DNA of 64,000 nucleotides from Vibrio sp. SS-MA-C1-2 (lineage in GTDB: Bacteria; Pseudomonadota; Gammaproteobacteria; Enterobacterales; Vibrionaceae), in contig NZ_CP090980.1 in NCBI RefSeq assembly GCF_021513135.1, forward strand, positions 434,001-498,000, given 5' to 3'. Position 1 is the first letter of the stretch. The number at the start of each line of letters is the position of its first letter. This document shows, in pieces, positions 10,429 to 18,811 of the stretch. The translations under genes were made by a program, and so were the position numbers. Below the pieces are notes generated by a model. The model saw only the letters and a program-made list of their open reading frames with translations, was not told the DNA's origin and searched no databases.

Positions 10429-10555
10429 AGACCCAAAGTAATTGGAGTTGCTAATAGGCGGCAAGTGAGTGAGGCTCCATGAGTGTAGGTTTCCTATATG
10501 ATTGGGGCGAACGAGTACAGCCAACAACCTAGCAACTTCAAGTATGAAGGGGATA
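10429..10555 (+). repeat. Full-length ERIC/IRU element
   Basis: About 127 nt. It begins ACCCAAAGTAATTGGAGTTG, continues with GGCGGCAAGTGAGTGAGGC and GATTGGGGCGAACGAG, and ends AGCCAACAACCTAGCAACTTC followed by AAGTATGAAGGGGATA. Order and sequence match the enterobacterial repetitive intergenic consensus. It can fold into a long imperfect hairpin and lies in the gap after the carbonic anhydrase-like gene. Confidence 0.9.
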
Positions 10556-10625
10556 CCTAAAATAATTGAAATTGTTAGTCAGCAAGCAAACTCAGCCAAG
10601 TCACTAACAACTCCAATTATTTTAT
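10556..10625. repeat. Inverted pair of ERIC left arms forming a hairpin
   Basis: Directly joined to the preceding ERIC copy. CCTAAAATAATTGAAATTG plus TTAGT on the left is mirrored by ACTAACAACTCCAATTATTTTA on the right. The two arms form a long stem ending 18 nt from the 3' end of the DUF1415 gene, where it could act as its terminator. Confidence 0.6.
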
Positions 10626-10642
10626 TGGTCAAATCTTATCGG

Positions 10643-11191
10643 TTAAGGTTTCATACAATTAGCTAATAATTGAGCGAAAAACTCTCCACCTTTTCGTTGA
10701 CAGAATTGAATATTTCGTTCAGGAATTGATTCTGGCTCATCATACTCTTCCAGCGCTTCTTCTAGGCTACTTTCACGAATCAGATGTAAGGTTGGATAAG
10801 GTGAGCGGTTGGTGTAGTTAGATGGCTCATCGTAAGGTTCATCATCAAAACAGTAATCAGGGTGGAAGGTCGCTATCTGATAAACGCCCTCATACCCTTG
10901 TTCAATCAAAAGTTCATTCGCGATATCCACCAGATCAAGATAGGGATAGAAACCTTCAAAACCTCGTGGAATAACCACTAACGATGTTTCAATTTCACTA
11001 TTTTCATCTAAGAACTCACACTCTATAATTAACTGTTCTAAAACCTTATCAATTTTAGATTCATCCACAGTGATACAGCGAATAGAGCCTCGTTCAATCT
11101 CACGACGAGCGAATGGGCATATATTGTATTTAATTATCACATCTTTGACCCATTTAACGGTCTGGTCAATCACTTGCTGCTGCTCTGTCAT
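10643..11191 (-). CDS. DUF1415 family protein
   Basis: A 182-residue cytoplasmic protein of the conserved DUF1415 family, whose function is unknown. Diagnostic stretches are NICPFARREIERGSIR near residue 23, GFEGFYPYLDLVDIANELL near 92, and GYEGVYQIATFHPDYCFDDEP followed by NYTNRSPYPTLHLIRE near 120-150. The conserved CPF cysteine and the HPDY motif are present, so the protein looks intact. The ATG at 11191 is the start normally used in the family. It is transcribed alone on the minus strand, with hairpin-forming ERIC arms after its stop. Confidence 0.9.
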   Translation of the reverse strand: MTEQQQVIDQTVKWVKDVIIKYNICPFARREIERGSIRCITVDESKIDKVLEQLIIECEFLDENSEIETSLVVIPRGFEGFYPYLDLVDIANELLIEQGYEGVYQIATFHPDYCFDDEPYDEPSNYTNRSPYPTLHLIRESSLEEALEEYDEPESIPERNIQFCQRKGGEFFAQLLANCMKP

Positions 11192-11998
11192 ATCGCTCTC
11201 AACTGAATCAATTTAATAAATGATATAATAAATTGAGGAACAAAATAAAGCAATCAGGATTATTAAACAACCAATGCCTTAATATTCAAAGAAAAAACGT
11301 TTTGATCTCTTATCTAATTATTACTTCCACTACTTTTAACATTAATGAGTAACAATCATAACAGTTGTTGTTAACACAACAGTAATAATACATAAAATAG
11401 GCATGATAAATTCCTTTTTGCTTAGTAATGATATTTAAGATAATTGAAATTTATTAAATAAATATTTTAATACGAAAAAATTTCAATAATTAATGTTTTT
11501 AGTTAACTGCTCACTATATTAAACTGATTAATTATTTAATAAACAGCCTCAAATTGAACACTTCGTTCTAAAAGTTGAGACAATAAAAATCAACAATACA
11601 TTTCCACACCAATCACTGCCTACCATCAAGAAACAAATAACCAACAAAAAACTAACACACAAATAACCCTGTCGATGGAAAAGCTATTTTTTGATATAAA
11701 TTTTCTATAGAAAAGATAAAGTTAATATAAATATTATTTAATATCAACAGGTTATTAGATTAGATTTAGTTTTATTACCTAAATCATAGCAAAACAAATC
11801 AATCTATATGTCTTTACCGTAAAGAAAAATATTTTTTCCAAATAAATACAAGTAGTTAACTAACAATTAAAATGATGATAATTAGCTAACCTTTTCTTTA
11901 TGACTTTACAACCACAAGAACATAAATTAACCGTATCGTTTAGTTTAAATACCACTTAAATATATACACTGTGGTACAACAAAGAGTAAGGGAATTTT
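11192..11998. other. 807-nt AT-rich intergenic region
   Basis: No conventional gene is seen. The only coding candidate is a 20-residue hydrophobic peptide on the minus strand at 11342-11404. The rest is very AT-rich and should contain the promoters for DUF1415 (minus) and the PLP-decarboxylase-like gene (plus). The latter has the ribosome site TAAGGGAAT just before its ATG. Confidence 0.5.
11342..11404 (-). CDS. Possible 20-residue hydrophobic peptide or leader peptide
   Basis: A minus-strand ORF of 20 codons plus stop, starting MPILCIITVV and ending IVTH. It consists mostly of Ile, Val, Leu and Thr, enough for one short membrane segment. A good ribosome site (AAGGAA, 7 nt from the ATG) precedes it. 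It lies 150 nt upstream of the DUF1415 gene on the same strand. It could be a small membrane protein, a Thr/Val/Ile-rich leader peptide or a chance ORF. No regulatory hairpin follows clearly. Confidence 0.25.
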   Translation of the reverse strand: MPILCIITVVLTTTVMIVTH

Positions 11999-13078
11999 AT
12001 GTTGAACAATATCGAACAACACAGCCCAACCATTCAACATGATAGTAGTCGTGTTATTGGTTCTATATATAGTCGTCAATATTTCTCTGAAACGTGTTTT
12101 GTAAAGAAAGTATATAAGCTAACTAAGATATTAAAAGAGTGTTCAAGTCACTTCTCTCTCGATGAGCTATCTAATAGTAATAAGGTAAATGCACCGTCAA
12201 CAAAGTTAGAATTATCAGCAAATGAAAAACTCTCATCACTTTTTAATTTTAATAATACATTATCTGCAACAAAAATAACTAAAAACATAGGGATTAGCCA
12301 TTACTTACTTTTTCAATCATTGAAGCGACTATCTTCAATTGCTCTGGCAATAAAAGAGAACAAAGAAACAAGCGTTCTGGTTAATCAGTATAGTGATATT
12401 GAGCTACTAACAATGAAACCAAAAAAAGTTATCTCTTTATGTAATGAGCTTATCTCTGGTGGCCAGTTTAATGACATATTAATGTCATCATTTAATCATA
12501 AATTTAAAGCTTATTACCAAACAGGTAAAGTTCTTGTCTCAAGAGCGAAATATCAATACTGGGTTAAAATATTTTCTAGTCACGGGCTGCCAAAAGAAAA
12601 TATTATTCCTATATCAATCAAGACAACTCAAGATATAGAACATCTAAAACGTCAACTAATCACATTATATGAAAACAAAACTCCGGTTTTAGCTGTCATT
12701 CCTATGCTTTCACTTAAAGATGAAACGATAGATTCAATCAGTGCGCTTATTCGTTTACGTCACTTTTGTGAAGCGGTGTTTAAAAGCTCTTTCTATATCC
12801 ATGTAGACGGTACGAATAGCGGCTATAACAAGTATTACTTTACTGATGAAGATAATGAATTAATTCATCAAGAGTATCTCTCTGACCTATTTGATAGCAA
12901 TACAAACTTCGATAAAGAAAACGACACAAAAAACCTCAACTATAACTCAAGGTTTCAATCACTATCTGGTGTTGATTCCATAACATTAGAACAACCAAAA
13001 AATGGCGCATTCCAACAAGATTTTGGTGCACTCGTTATCAAAGACAATACCTTTAACGGTATTTTATACCAGTCTTGA
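11999..13078 (+). CDS. Divergent group II PLP-decarboxylase-like protein, probably inactive
   Basis: A 359-residue protein of uncertain function. Its C-terminal half resembles the core of group II pyridoxal-phosphate decarboxylases such as Vibrio aspartate decarboxylase PanP. LVSRAKYQYWVKIFSSHGLP aligns with the cofactor-stacking segment (usual SxxGHYSxxKA), FYIHVDGTNSGY with the cofactor aspartate segment (HVDAAWGG), and VDSITLEQPKNGAF with the catalytic lysine segment (ADSxxxDxHK). The stacking histidine is replaced (AKY), HK has become PK, and the C-terminal domain (about 150 residues in the family) is missing. The N-terminal 110 residues are unrecognised. The fold assignment is by eye; enzymatic activity is doubtful. 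A LysR gene follows 35 nt downstream. Confidence 0.45.
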   Translation: MLNNIEQHSPTIQHDSSRVIGSIYSRQYFSETCFVKKVYKLTKILKECSSHFSLDELSNSNKVNAPSTKLELSANEKLSSLFNFNNTLSATKITKNIGISHYLLFQSLKRLSSIALAIKENKETSVLVNQYSDIELLTMKPKKVISLCNELISGGQFNDILMSSFNHKFKAYYQTGKVLVSRAKYQYWVKIFSSHGLPKENIIPISIKTTQDIEHLKRQLITLYENKTPVLAVIPMLSLKDETIDSISALIRLRHFCEAVFKSSFYIHVDGTNSGYNKYYFTDEDNELIHQEYLSDLFDSNTNFDKENDTKNLNYNSRFQSLSGVDSITLEQPKNGAFQQDFGALVIKDNTFNGILYQS

Positions 13079-13113
13079 TCTTCCATTACTCAGCTTAATA
13101 AAGGTTTAATACA

Positions 13114-13995
13114 ATGAGACTTGATGATTTTAATCTGTTCCGTATCGTCGTTGAACAGGGTAACTATTCATTAGCATCAAAACAATCTGGCGTGACGATT
13201 ACGACATTAACTCGTCGTCTGTCAACTCTAGAAAAAACACTCAATACGCAACTTCTTACTCGTGATTCTAGAAGAGTGACCTTAACTGATGCCGGGCAAC
13301 GTTTCTATTCACAATGTACGCCGACCATTATGCACTTGCTAAAAAATGTTGAATTTTTGAATAAGGAACATAAGACCGCTGCTGGAAAGTTACGTATTGC
13401 AGCACCATCTGGTCTATCTAAGATTTTTTTACAACCCATGTTCAATGCATTTATGTCTCAATACCCTGAAATCAGTATCGAGTTACTCGTCAGTAATGAC
13501 ACCAATCAACTCGACCCAACAGATTGGGACGTGTTATTTCGCATTGGCTCATTACGCGACTCAACCTTAATTGCAAAGAAGATCCACCAAGTAGAAGATA
13601 TTTTGGTCGCCTCGCCTAAATACCTAGTTAATGCTCAACCCCTTTTACACCCTCAAGATCTTAATGAGCATACTTTATTACGTGGCAGCCCTCTTTTACG
13701 TTGGCGTTTAGCGAATAAACATAATGACTGCGTGGTTATTGATAAAGCGGGACGTTTTGAAGCCAATAACCTAAATATCGTTAAGCAAGCCTGTATTGAT
13801 GGTTTAGGTGTCACACTAATGCCAGATACCATGGTAAAAGAACAACTTCAGCGTGGTGAACTAGTTCGAGTTCTAAAGGATTGGTCTGCTAATGAACATG
13901 ACCTGTTCTTACTTTATAATCATCGTAAGCATCAGTCAGAAAAATTACGTGTATTTATTGAGTTTGCTAATCAATACTTTCAGCCAAAACATTAA
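13114..13995 (+). CDS. LysR-family transcriptional regulator
   Basis: A 293-residue DNA-binding regulator. The N-terminal winged helix (DDFNLFRIVVEQGNYSLASKQSGV, TLTRRLSTLEKTLNTQLLTR) is followed by the usual linker and a periplasmic-binding-like effector domain (AAGKLRIAAPSGLSKIFLQP at about 90-110). It belongs to the group with the C-terminal DGLGVTLMPDTMV motif, often close to CrgA-type regulators. It is cotranscribed with the PLP-decarboxylase-like gene 35 nt upstream, so it may control that gene or an unlinked target. The effector cannot be inferred. Confidence 0.92.
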   Translation: MRLDDFNLFRIVVEQGNYSLASKQSGVTITTLTRRLSTLEKTLNTQLLTRDSRRVTLTDAGQRFYSQCTPTIMHLLKNVEFLNKEHKTAAGKLRIAAPSGLSKIFLQPMFNAFMSQYPEISIELLVSNDTNQLDPTDWDVLFRIGSLRDSTLIAKKIHQVEDILVASPKYLVNAQPLLHPQDLNEHTLLRGSPLLRWRLANKHNDCVVIDKAGRFEANNLNIVKQACIDGLGVTLMPDTMVKEQLQRGELVRVLKDWSANEHDLFLLYNHRKHQSEKLRVFIEFANQYFQPKH

Positions 13996-14097
13996 TAATT
14001 TCACCATATACGTTTACTCAAAAATCGTATTCAAAAATTAAGCTGGGCTATTTCGTCCTTCCAGTATCGGTAGATAAACAGTGACGTAATCTATCGA

Positions 14098-14775
14098 TCA
14101 TAAACTCAACGTTAAATTCCAATCCAATTGATTCCAAGGACTGTTTGGATCACCCGTTAAGCCCCGAATCACTCGCATCTCCTCCTTGGCAAATACTTCT
14201 GTTGCATTACTTTGCCAGTATTGGCGCCCAACAACATAACTAATACCAAAGCTATACCAACTATCAAAACAGGGCTGTACTTTTAAAGCCAGCTCGTACA
14301 ACATCTGCCAGCACTCTTGCTCAGAAAAAAGCCCTAACGATGTCCCCCAACGACAAATAGAAGCGTAACGTCCATCATCCCAAGCTCGGATCCCACTTTT
14401 ACTTAAGGTATGACGATAACTGCGAATAAGTTGTAACTCGCTCTCTCTTTTTTTATTACCCATATTGGCGGTAAGATACTCCGTTATTGCAAATTCGGAC
14501 AATTGAGTAAGATCGTGTTGCGTTTGCATATATGCCCTATTATGACCACCATTAAGTAACCCATTTAGCATATTAAGATACTCTTCCCGAGTTTCAATTC
14601 CCCAATCTCTCACCATCATATGCTTTAACGCTTTTAAGTTATTCTCAGTCTCGCCATGATGATGAAGCAGATCGTGTCTCAAACCATTCATTTCAGTTAA
14701 TAACGAACTAATACCCAATCCCCATAATTGGGTCGGAGATAAATTATCAGGGTTATATTGCTCAAGGTTACGCAT
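14098..14775 (-). CDS. DUF1266 protein of the HscC cluster (YbeU/YbeR-like)
   Basis: A 225-residue protein matching DUF1266 proteins in its C-terminal part: SGIRAWDDGRYASICRWGTSLGLFS near residue 126, then a helical tract ending FAKEEMRVIRGLTGDPNSPWNQLDW. In E. coli the YbeU and YbeR proteins of this family lie beside hscC and djlB/djlC, and here the gene also ends an hscC operon. It overlaps the end of the J-like/TPR gene by 8 nt, implying translational coupling. Its molecular function is unknown; a role as partner or client of the HscC chaperone is an inference from the conserved neighbourhood. Confidence 0.75.
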   Translation of the reverse strand: MRNLEQYNPDNLSPTQLWGLGISSLLTEMNGLRHDLLHHHGETENNLKALKHMMVRDWGIETREEYLNMLNGLLNGGHNRAYMQTQHDLTQLSEFAITEYLTANMGNKKRESELQLIRSYRHTLSKSGIRAWDDGRYASICRWGTSLGLFSEQECWQMLYELALKVQPCFDSWYSFGISYVVGRQYWQSNATEVFAKEEMRVIRGLTGDPNSPWNQLDWNLTLSL

Positions 14776-16858
14776 GACTAGCCTCCTCCTGCTGTACTTT
14801 CAATTTCATTTCAATGATCGCTTGCTGATATTGTTCAACCTCTTCAACATCACTATCTGTTGTTGCTAAATAGGCTTCCATCGCCAATTCTGAACTCTCA
14901 AGATCTTTAATTTCACAGGCGATATCCAACCAATGTAAAGCAGGATATATCCAACTAGGGCTACAAGAGAGGGAAGACTTAAAACAATCTATTGCCTCTG
15001 ATTTTAATTCTAACTCTTCATTGCATAGTCCCAGTCGATACCACGCCAAATAATATAAAGAATTCAGACTGATCACATGATTTAAATCGGCTCTTGCTGC
15101 TAATGGTTGACCAGAAAATAGAAGAAAGCTTCCCCGCATAAAATAGTAACGCCACGGTTCACTATTGAGACTAATCGCTCGGTTGATACTTTTTAAAGCC
15201 TGATCATTAAACCCTAATTCAAACTGCGCTTTCGCCATACTAGCGAGTATTTCATCCGAGTTTGGAGTAAATGAGTGGGCTTTTTGCAACATCGCCAACC
15301 CCTCTTTATAGTTCTCTTGGTCATTATAGAGTTGCCCCAACCGTACCAAAGAAGGGTAACCATTGGTCTCTTCTAATTTCGCTTTATCCAATGCCATCAA
15401 ATAGGCATTTATCGCCAATTGTGGTTGGTTTAATGCTTGATAAGCGATACCCAACATATGATGCAGTTCACTGTTTCGGAAACCAAACACTTGGTCAATT
15501 TTAGACAAGAAAAGCCAACGGAAAGTGACCGAAACAATGCTGCCACGGATCAACTTTAATAACGGTTCAAAAAAGGGTTTAGTCTTTTTAATTCGCTGCT
15601 CTAAAAAGGTGGCACACTCTTGGTAAGCACCTATCTCAATGTACGATTCTGCAATTTGTTTTAACGCTCTTGAGTGGTTAGGTTTCTGCTGTAAGATCGC
15701 AAAGCTCTCATCGAGCATTTTTTGGTTAATTTGGATTAATTGGATTCGAGCTTCGACATCAAATGGTGTCTGTAACAATAACTGCTCATACAGACACTTA
15801 GCAGAAAAGAGATCATTCAGAGCTAAATAACACCTTGCTAATCCTTTCATCGCTACATCATGATGTTCATCCACCAATAGTGCAGATTTATAGTTATCAG
15901 CCGCCACACTAACAGCATGATGCCTAAGGTTTATTTGTGCTTTAAAAAGGTAGCCTTCAATGCGATGCGGGTATTTAATTGCTAATTTATCGGCATAAAA
16001 CAGCGGTTTATAAGGCTCATTTTGATTGAGATAATAGAGATAAAACAGTCGATCTAACTCAAAATCTTGCACATCAATCTCATTAAGCTCTTTAATGACG
16101 GCTTCCATACCTTCACTGCTTTCATTAAGGATTAAATATTCGAATCGCTCTCTAAGTGCAAAGTAGTGTTCCATCGCATTAACATCGAGCGGAGTAGTAA
16201 AGAGAACATCCTGATACCCTAACCGCCACTGCTCATAAGCAAAGTGGTCTAAAACGCGATCAACGGTCTGCTCACCAAACTCATCCACAAGCACTTGATA
16301 GTTATCACTCCAGCTAAAGTAATCATCAAGATATTTAAAAACGTCAGTCGGGATATAAAAATAGTGGCCGATAAAATGAAACAGTGAAAAAGTCATCCCA
16401 ATCCTAGCATCAAGATTCCAGGTAGGCTGAGATTCAACTGCGTCCTGCCAAACCTTTAATTCTTTACGCTGATCTAAATCACCATATATCGCCACAACCT
16501 TATCCATAAACGTTGCGACTATTTTATCGACCGTCTCTCTCGATAGTGATTGCTTTTCTTTGTCGCCTAATTCTGTTGTCGTTATTTCAACGTCATTCAT
16601 TATAATCTTGGCGGGTTCACTATTGGTGTTATCACTCTCTCTCTCTATTGAGTCAGCATCAACAGGTTCAACTGTGTTAATTTCATCAAGAGAGATAAAT
16701 CGCGCAGCCTCTAATGCCTCTTCCAATGCCGAACGTAACGCTTTAAACCCTTCTGGATTATCCTCGGGGTTGTACTGTTTTAACTGTCGAGCATAAGCCC
16801 GTTTAATGGTCATTTTATCAACTGTCGGTTCTATACCGATTAACTGCCAGCAATCCAT
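14768..16858 (-). CDS. J-domain-like TPR protein (DjlB/DjlC-like), HscC partner
   Basis: A 696-residue cytoplasmic protein. The N-terminus (CWQLIGIEPTVDKMTIKRAYARQLKQYNPEDNPEGFKAL, residues 3-41) has the outline of a J domain, but the HPD tripeptide is replaced by NPE, as in the DjlB/DjlC group. A long acidic linker (about 65-110) precedes alpha-helical repeats, with clear TPR-like units in the second half (AFDVEARIQL, GIAYQALNQPQLAINAYLMAL, AKAQFELGFNDQALKSINRAI, GLCNEELELKSEAIDCF). It is likely a cochaperone that brings clients to HscC. It lies 60 nt downstream of hscC and overlaps the DUF1266 gene. It is longer than the E. coli homologues because of the TPR array. Confidence 0.75.
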   Translation of the reverse strand: MDCWQLIGIEPTVDKMTIKRAYARQLKQYNPEDNPEGFKALRSALEEALEAARFISLDEINTVEPVDADSIERESDNTNSEPAKIIMNDVEITTTELGDKEKQSLSRETVDKIVATFMDKVVAIYGDLDQRKELKVWQDAVESQPTWNLDARIGMTFSLFHFIGHYFYIPTDVFKYLDDYFSWSDNYQVLVDEFGEQTVDRVLDHFAYEQWRLGYQDVLFTTPLDVNAMEHYFALRERFEYLILNESSEGMEAVIKELNEIDVQDFELDRLFYLYYLNQNEPYKPLFYADKLAIKYPHRIEGYLFKAQINLRHHAVSVAADNYKSALLVDEHHDVAMKGLARCYLALNDLFSAKCLYEQLLLQTPFDVEARIQLIQINQKMLDESFAILQQKPNHSRALKQIAESYIEIGAYQECATFLEQRIKKTKPFFEPLLKLIRGSIVSVTFRWLFLSKIDQVFGFRNSELHHMLGIAYQALNQPQLAINAYLMALDKAKLEETNGYPSLVRLGQLYNDQENYKEGLAMLQKAHSFTPNSDEILASMAKAQFELGFNDQALKSINRAISLNSEPWRYYFMRGSFLLFSGQPLAARADLNHVISLNSLYYLAWYRLGLCNEELELKSEAIDCFKSSLSCSPSWIYPALHWLDIACEIKDLESSELAMEAYLATTDSDVEEVEQYQQAIIEMKLKVQQEEASHA

Positions 16859-16918
16859 TGTTAGATCCTTCTACCTTCAATTTGTGATAAATCATCATTG
16901 ATTTTAATCCGTGCTTTT

Positions 16919-18604
16919 TTAATCTTTTTTAAGGTCTTGTAAATAAATCAAAGACTCAAATTCAACCAGTAAATCATTAATATATTCTCTCTCTTCCCCC
17001 AATGACTGTTCATATAGGCGCTCACCTCTCGCCAGTAACATCCTATTTTCAAGCTGGTCTCGTGGATGTGTTTTTAGTGCATTAAGCTCAATAAGTCGTT
17101 GTTGGATCTGCTCATCAGTGAGATGACAGCTCTCGCTTTTTATGACTTTATGTTGTAACTCTCCTGTCGATTCAACCCGTGTATCTACCTCTAAAATGCC
17201 ATTGATATCGTAGGTATAACGAACCGTTACAGCTTGCTCACCCGCAGGCGCAGGAGGGACAGCAATCTCAAGTTCACCTAATTTGATATTATCTCGCACT
17301 AAGCGACTCTCTCCTTGATAGATAGAGATCAACAGACTTAGCTGATTATCCTCACAGGTGCTAAAGATCTTTTCTCGGCTAACAGGGATCACCGTATTGC
17401 GATCAATAATTGAGGTGTAAAATCCAGCCTGTTGTCCTCTCTTCCCTGTTGTTTTCACCGTCTCTAAACCCAAAGAGTAAGGACAGACATCGGTGAGAAT
17501 AATATCCTTTAATGAGCAATCTCGCGCCTTAAGACCAGCTTGAACAGCTGCACCCAGTGCGACAACTTCATCTGGGTTATGGTGACTTTTCGGAAAGCGG
17601 CCAAACATCTTAGCAACCAGAGAACGGACCAACGGCATCCGAGTCGCCCCACCAACAAGAATAATATCATCAAGTTCTGACGGTGAAATTCTTGCATCAT
17701 TTAATGACCGTTCAATGGGACGACGAATTTTCTCAATCAGTGGTTGGCAAAGCTCAGAGAACCGGTCTCGGCTCAGTGTCCAAGTGAAGGTATTTTGGCA
17801 AATATCGAACTCTAGCGTGGCTTGATGCTGGCGAGTTAAATCCAGTTTTAACTGCTCAACTTTCCAACGTAATTGACTGTAATCTTTCAGGGGGAGTGAA
17901 TGAAGTGACGGTTCGGTTTGTGATAAGCCATCGGACGATAAGTTGTTCAGTTGATGTTTTTTAATGAATTCATCCACCAATAAATCAACAAAATCTTCGC
18001 CACCAAGCGCATTATGCCCCGCGGTTGCATTAACCTCCATGCTCCCTTCATAAAGGCTAAGAACTGAGACATCAAACGTTCCCCCACCCAAGTCAAAGAT
18101 TAAAAATTGACTCTCATCTTCTCTATTTTGCAGTCCATAACTTAATGCTGCCGCCGTCGGCTCATTGATCAATCGTTCAACCTTTAATCCAGCCAATTCT
18201 CCCGCTAATTGCGTTGCTTTTCGTTGCTGATCATTAAAGTAAGCTGGCACACTGATCACTGCCTCATCAATGGTCTCCCCTAAAAAGGCTTCGGCGTCCG
18301 CCTTTAATGCTCGTAATAGCAGTGATGAAAGATCTTCCGCACGAAATGGACTAGATGAACCAAAGTAATAAACCTTATCTGAGCCCATGTAACGTTTGAA
18401 AATAGCAGCGGTTTTTTGCGGGTGGGTAATTAGGCGCTCTTTTGCCACAGCGCCAACAAGAACATGACCATCATCATCAAGACCAACAACAGAAGGGGTG
18501 AGGTTTTCACCAAATACATTTGGGATAATCACCGCTTGGTCACCATTCCAATAAGAGACTAAACTATTCGTCGAGCCTAAATCAATACCAATAATTAATG
18601 ACAT
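16919..18604 (-). CDS. hscC: Specialised Hsp70 chaperone HscC
   Basis: ATP-dependent Hsp70-family chaperone of about 561 residues, shorter than DnaK. The nucleotide-binding domain shows IGIDLGSTNSLVSYW at the start, VISVPAYFNDQQRKAT, RLINEPTAAALSYG, FDLGGGTFDVSVL and VGGATRMPLVR. The substrate domain (VCPYSLGLET, then FYTSIIDRNTVIPV) is followed by a short lid, as in HscC. The ATG at 18604 is preferred over an upstream start at 18640 because GAGAGGGAA lies just before it and IGIDLGSTNS should be near the N-terminus. E. coli HscC does not replace DnaK and uses its own J partners. It heads an operon with a J-like/TPR protein and a DUF1266 protein. Confidence 0.92.
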   Translation of the reverse strand: MSLIIGIDLGSTNSLVSYWNGDQAVIIPNVFGENLTPSVVGLDDDGHVLVGAVAKERLITHPQKTAAIFKRYMGSDKVYYFGSSSPFRAEDLSSLLLRALKADAEAFLGETIDEAVISVPAYFNDQQRKATQLAGELAGLKVERLINEPTAAALSYGLQNREDESQFLIFDLGGGTFDVSVLSLYEGSMEVNATAGHNALGGEDFVDLLVDEFIKKHQLNNLSSDGLSQTEPSLHSLPLKDYSQLRWKVEQLKLDLTRQHQATLEFDICQNTFTWTLSRDRFSELCQPLIEKIRRPIERSLNDARISPSELDDIILVGGATRMPLVRSLVAKMFGRFPKSHHNPDEVVALGAAVQAGLKARDCSLKDIILTDVCPYSLGLETVKTTGKRGQQAGFYTSIIDRNTVIPVSREKIFSTCEDNQLSLLISIYQGESRLVRDNIKLGELEIAVPPAPAGEQAVTVRYTYDINGILEVDTRVESTGELQHKVIKSESCHLTDEQIQQRLIELNALKTHPRDQLENRMLLARGERLYEQSLGEEREYINDLLVEFESLIYLQDLKKD

Positions 18605-18811
18605 TTCCCTCTCCATAAGATAAACGATAAAATAATCCATTGGTGAGTATTGTTTTTAATTAATTATTGTTATCTCATCAATTACGTTTATTTTCCTATC
18701 AGATATATAAACGCAAATAAAATAAGAGTTCAAAGCTTAACAATTCATTTAGTCACTGTTTTAAATTGAGTCCTGAAATTAAGACAGAATAGATAGCAAC
18801 GGCTATCCAGT

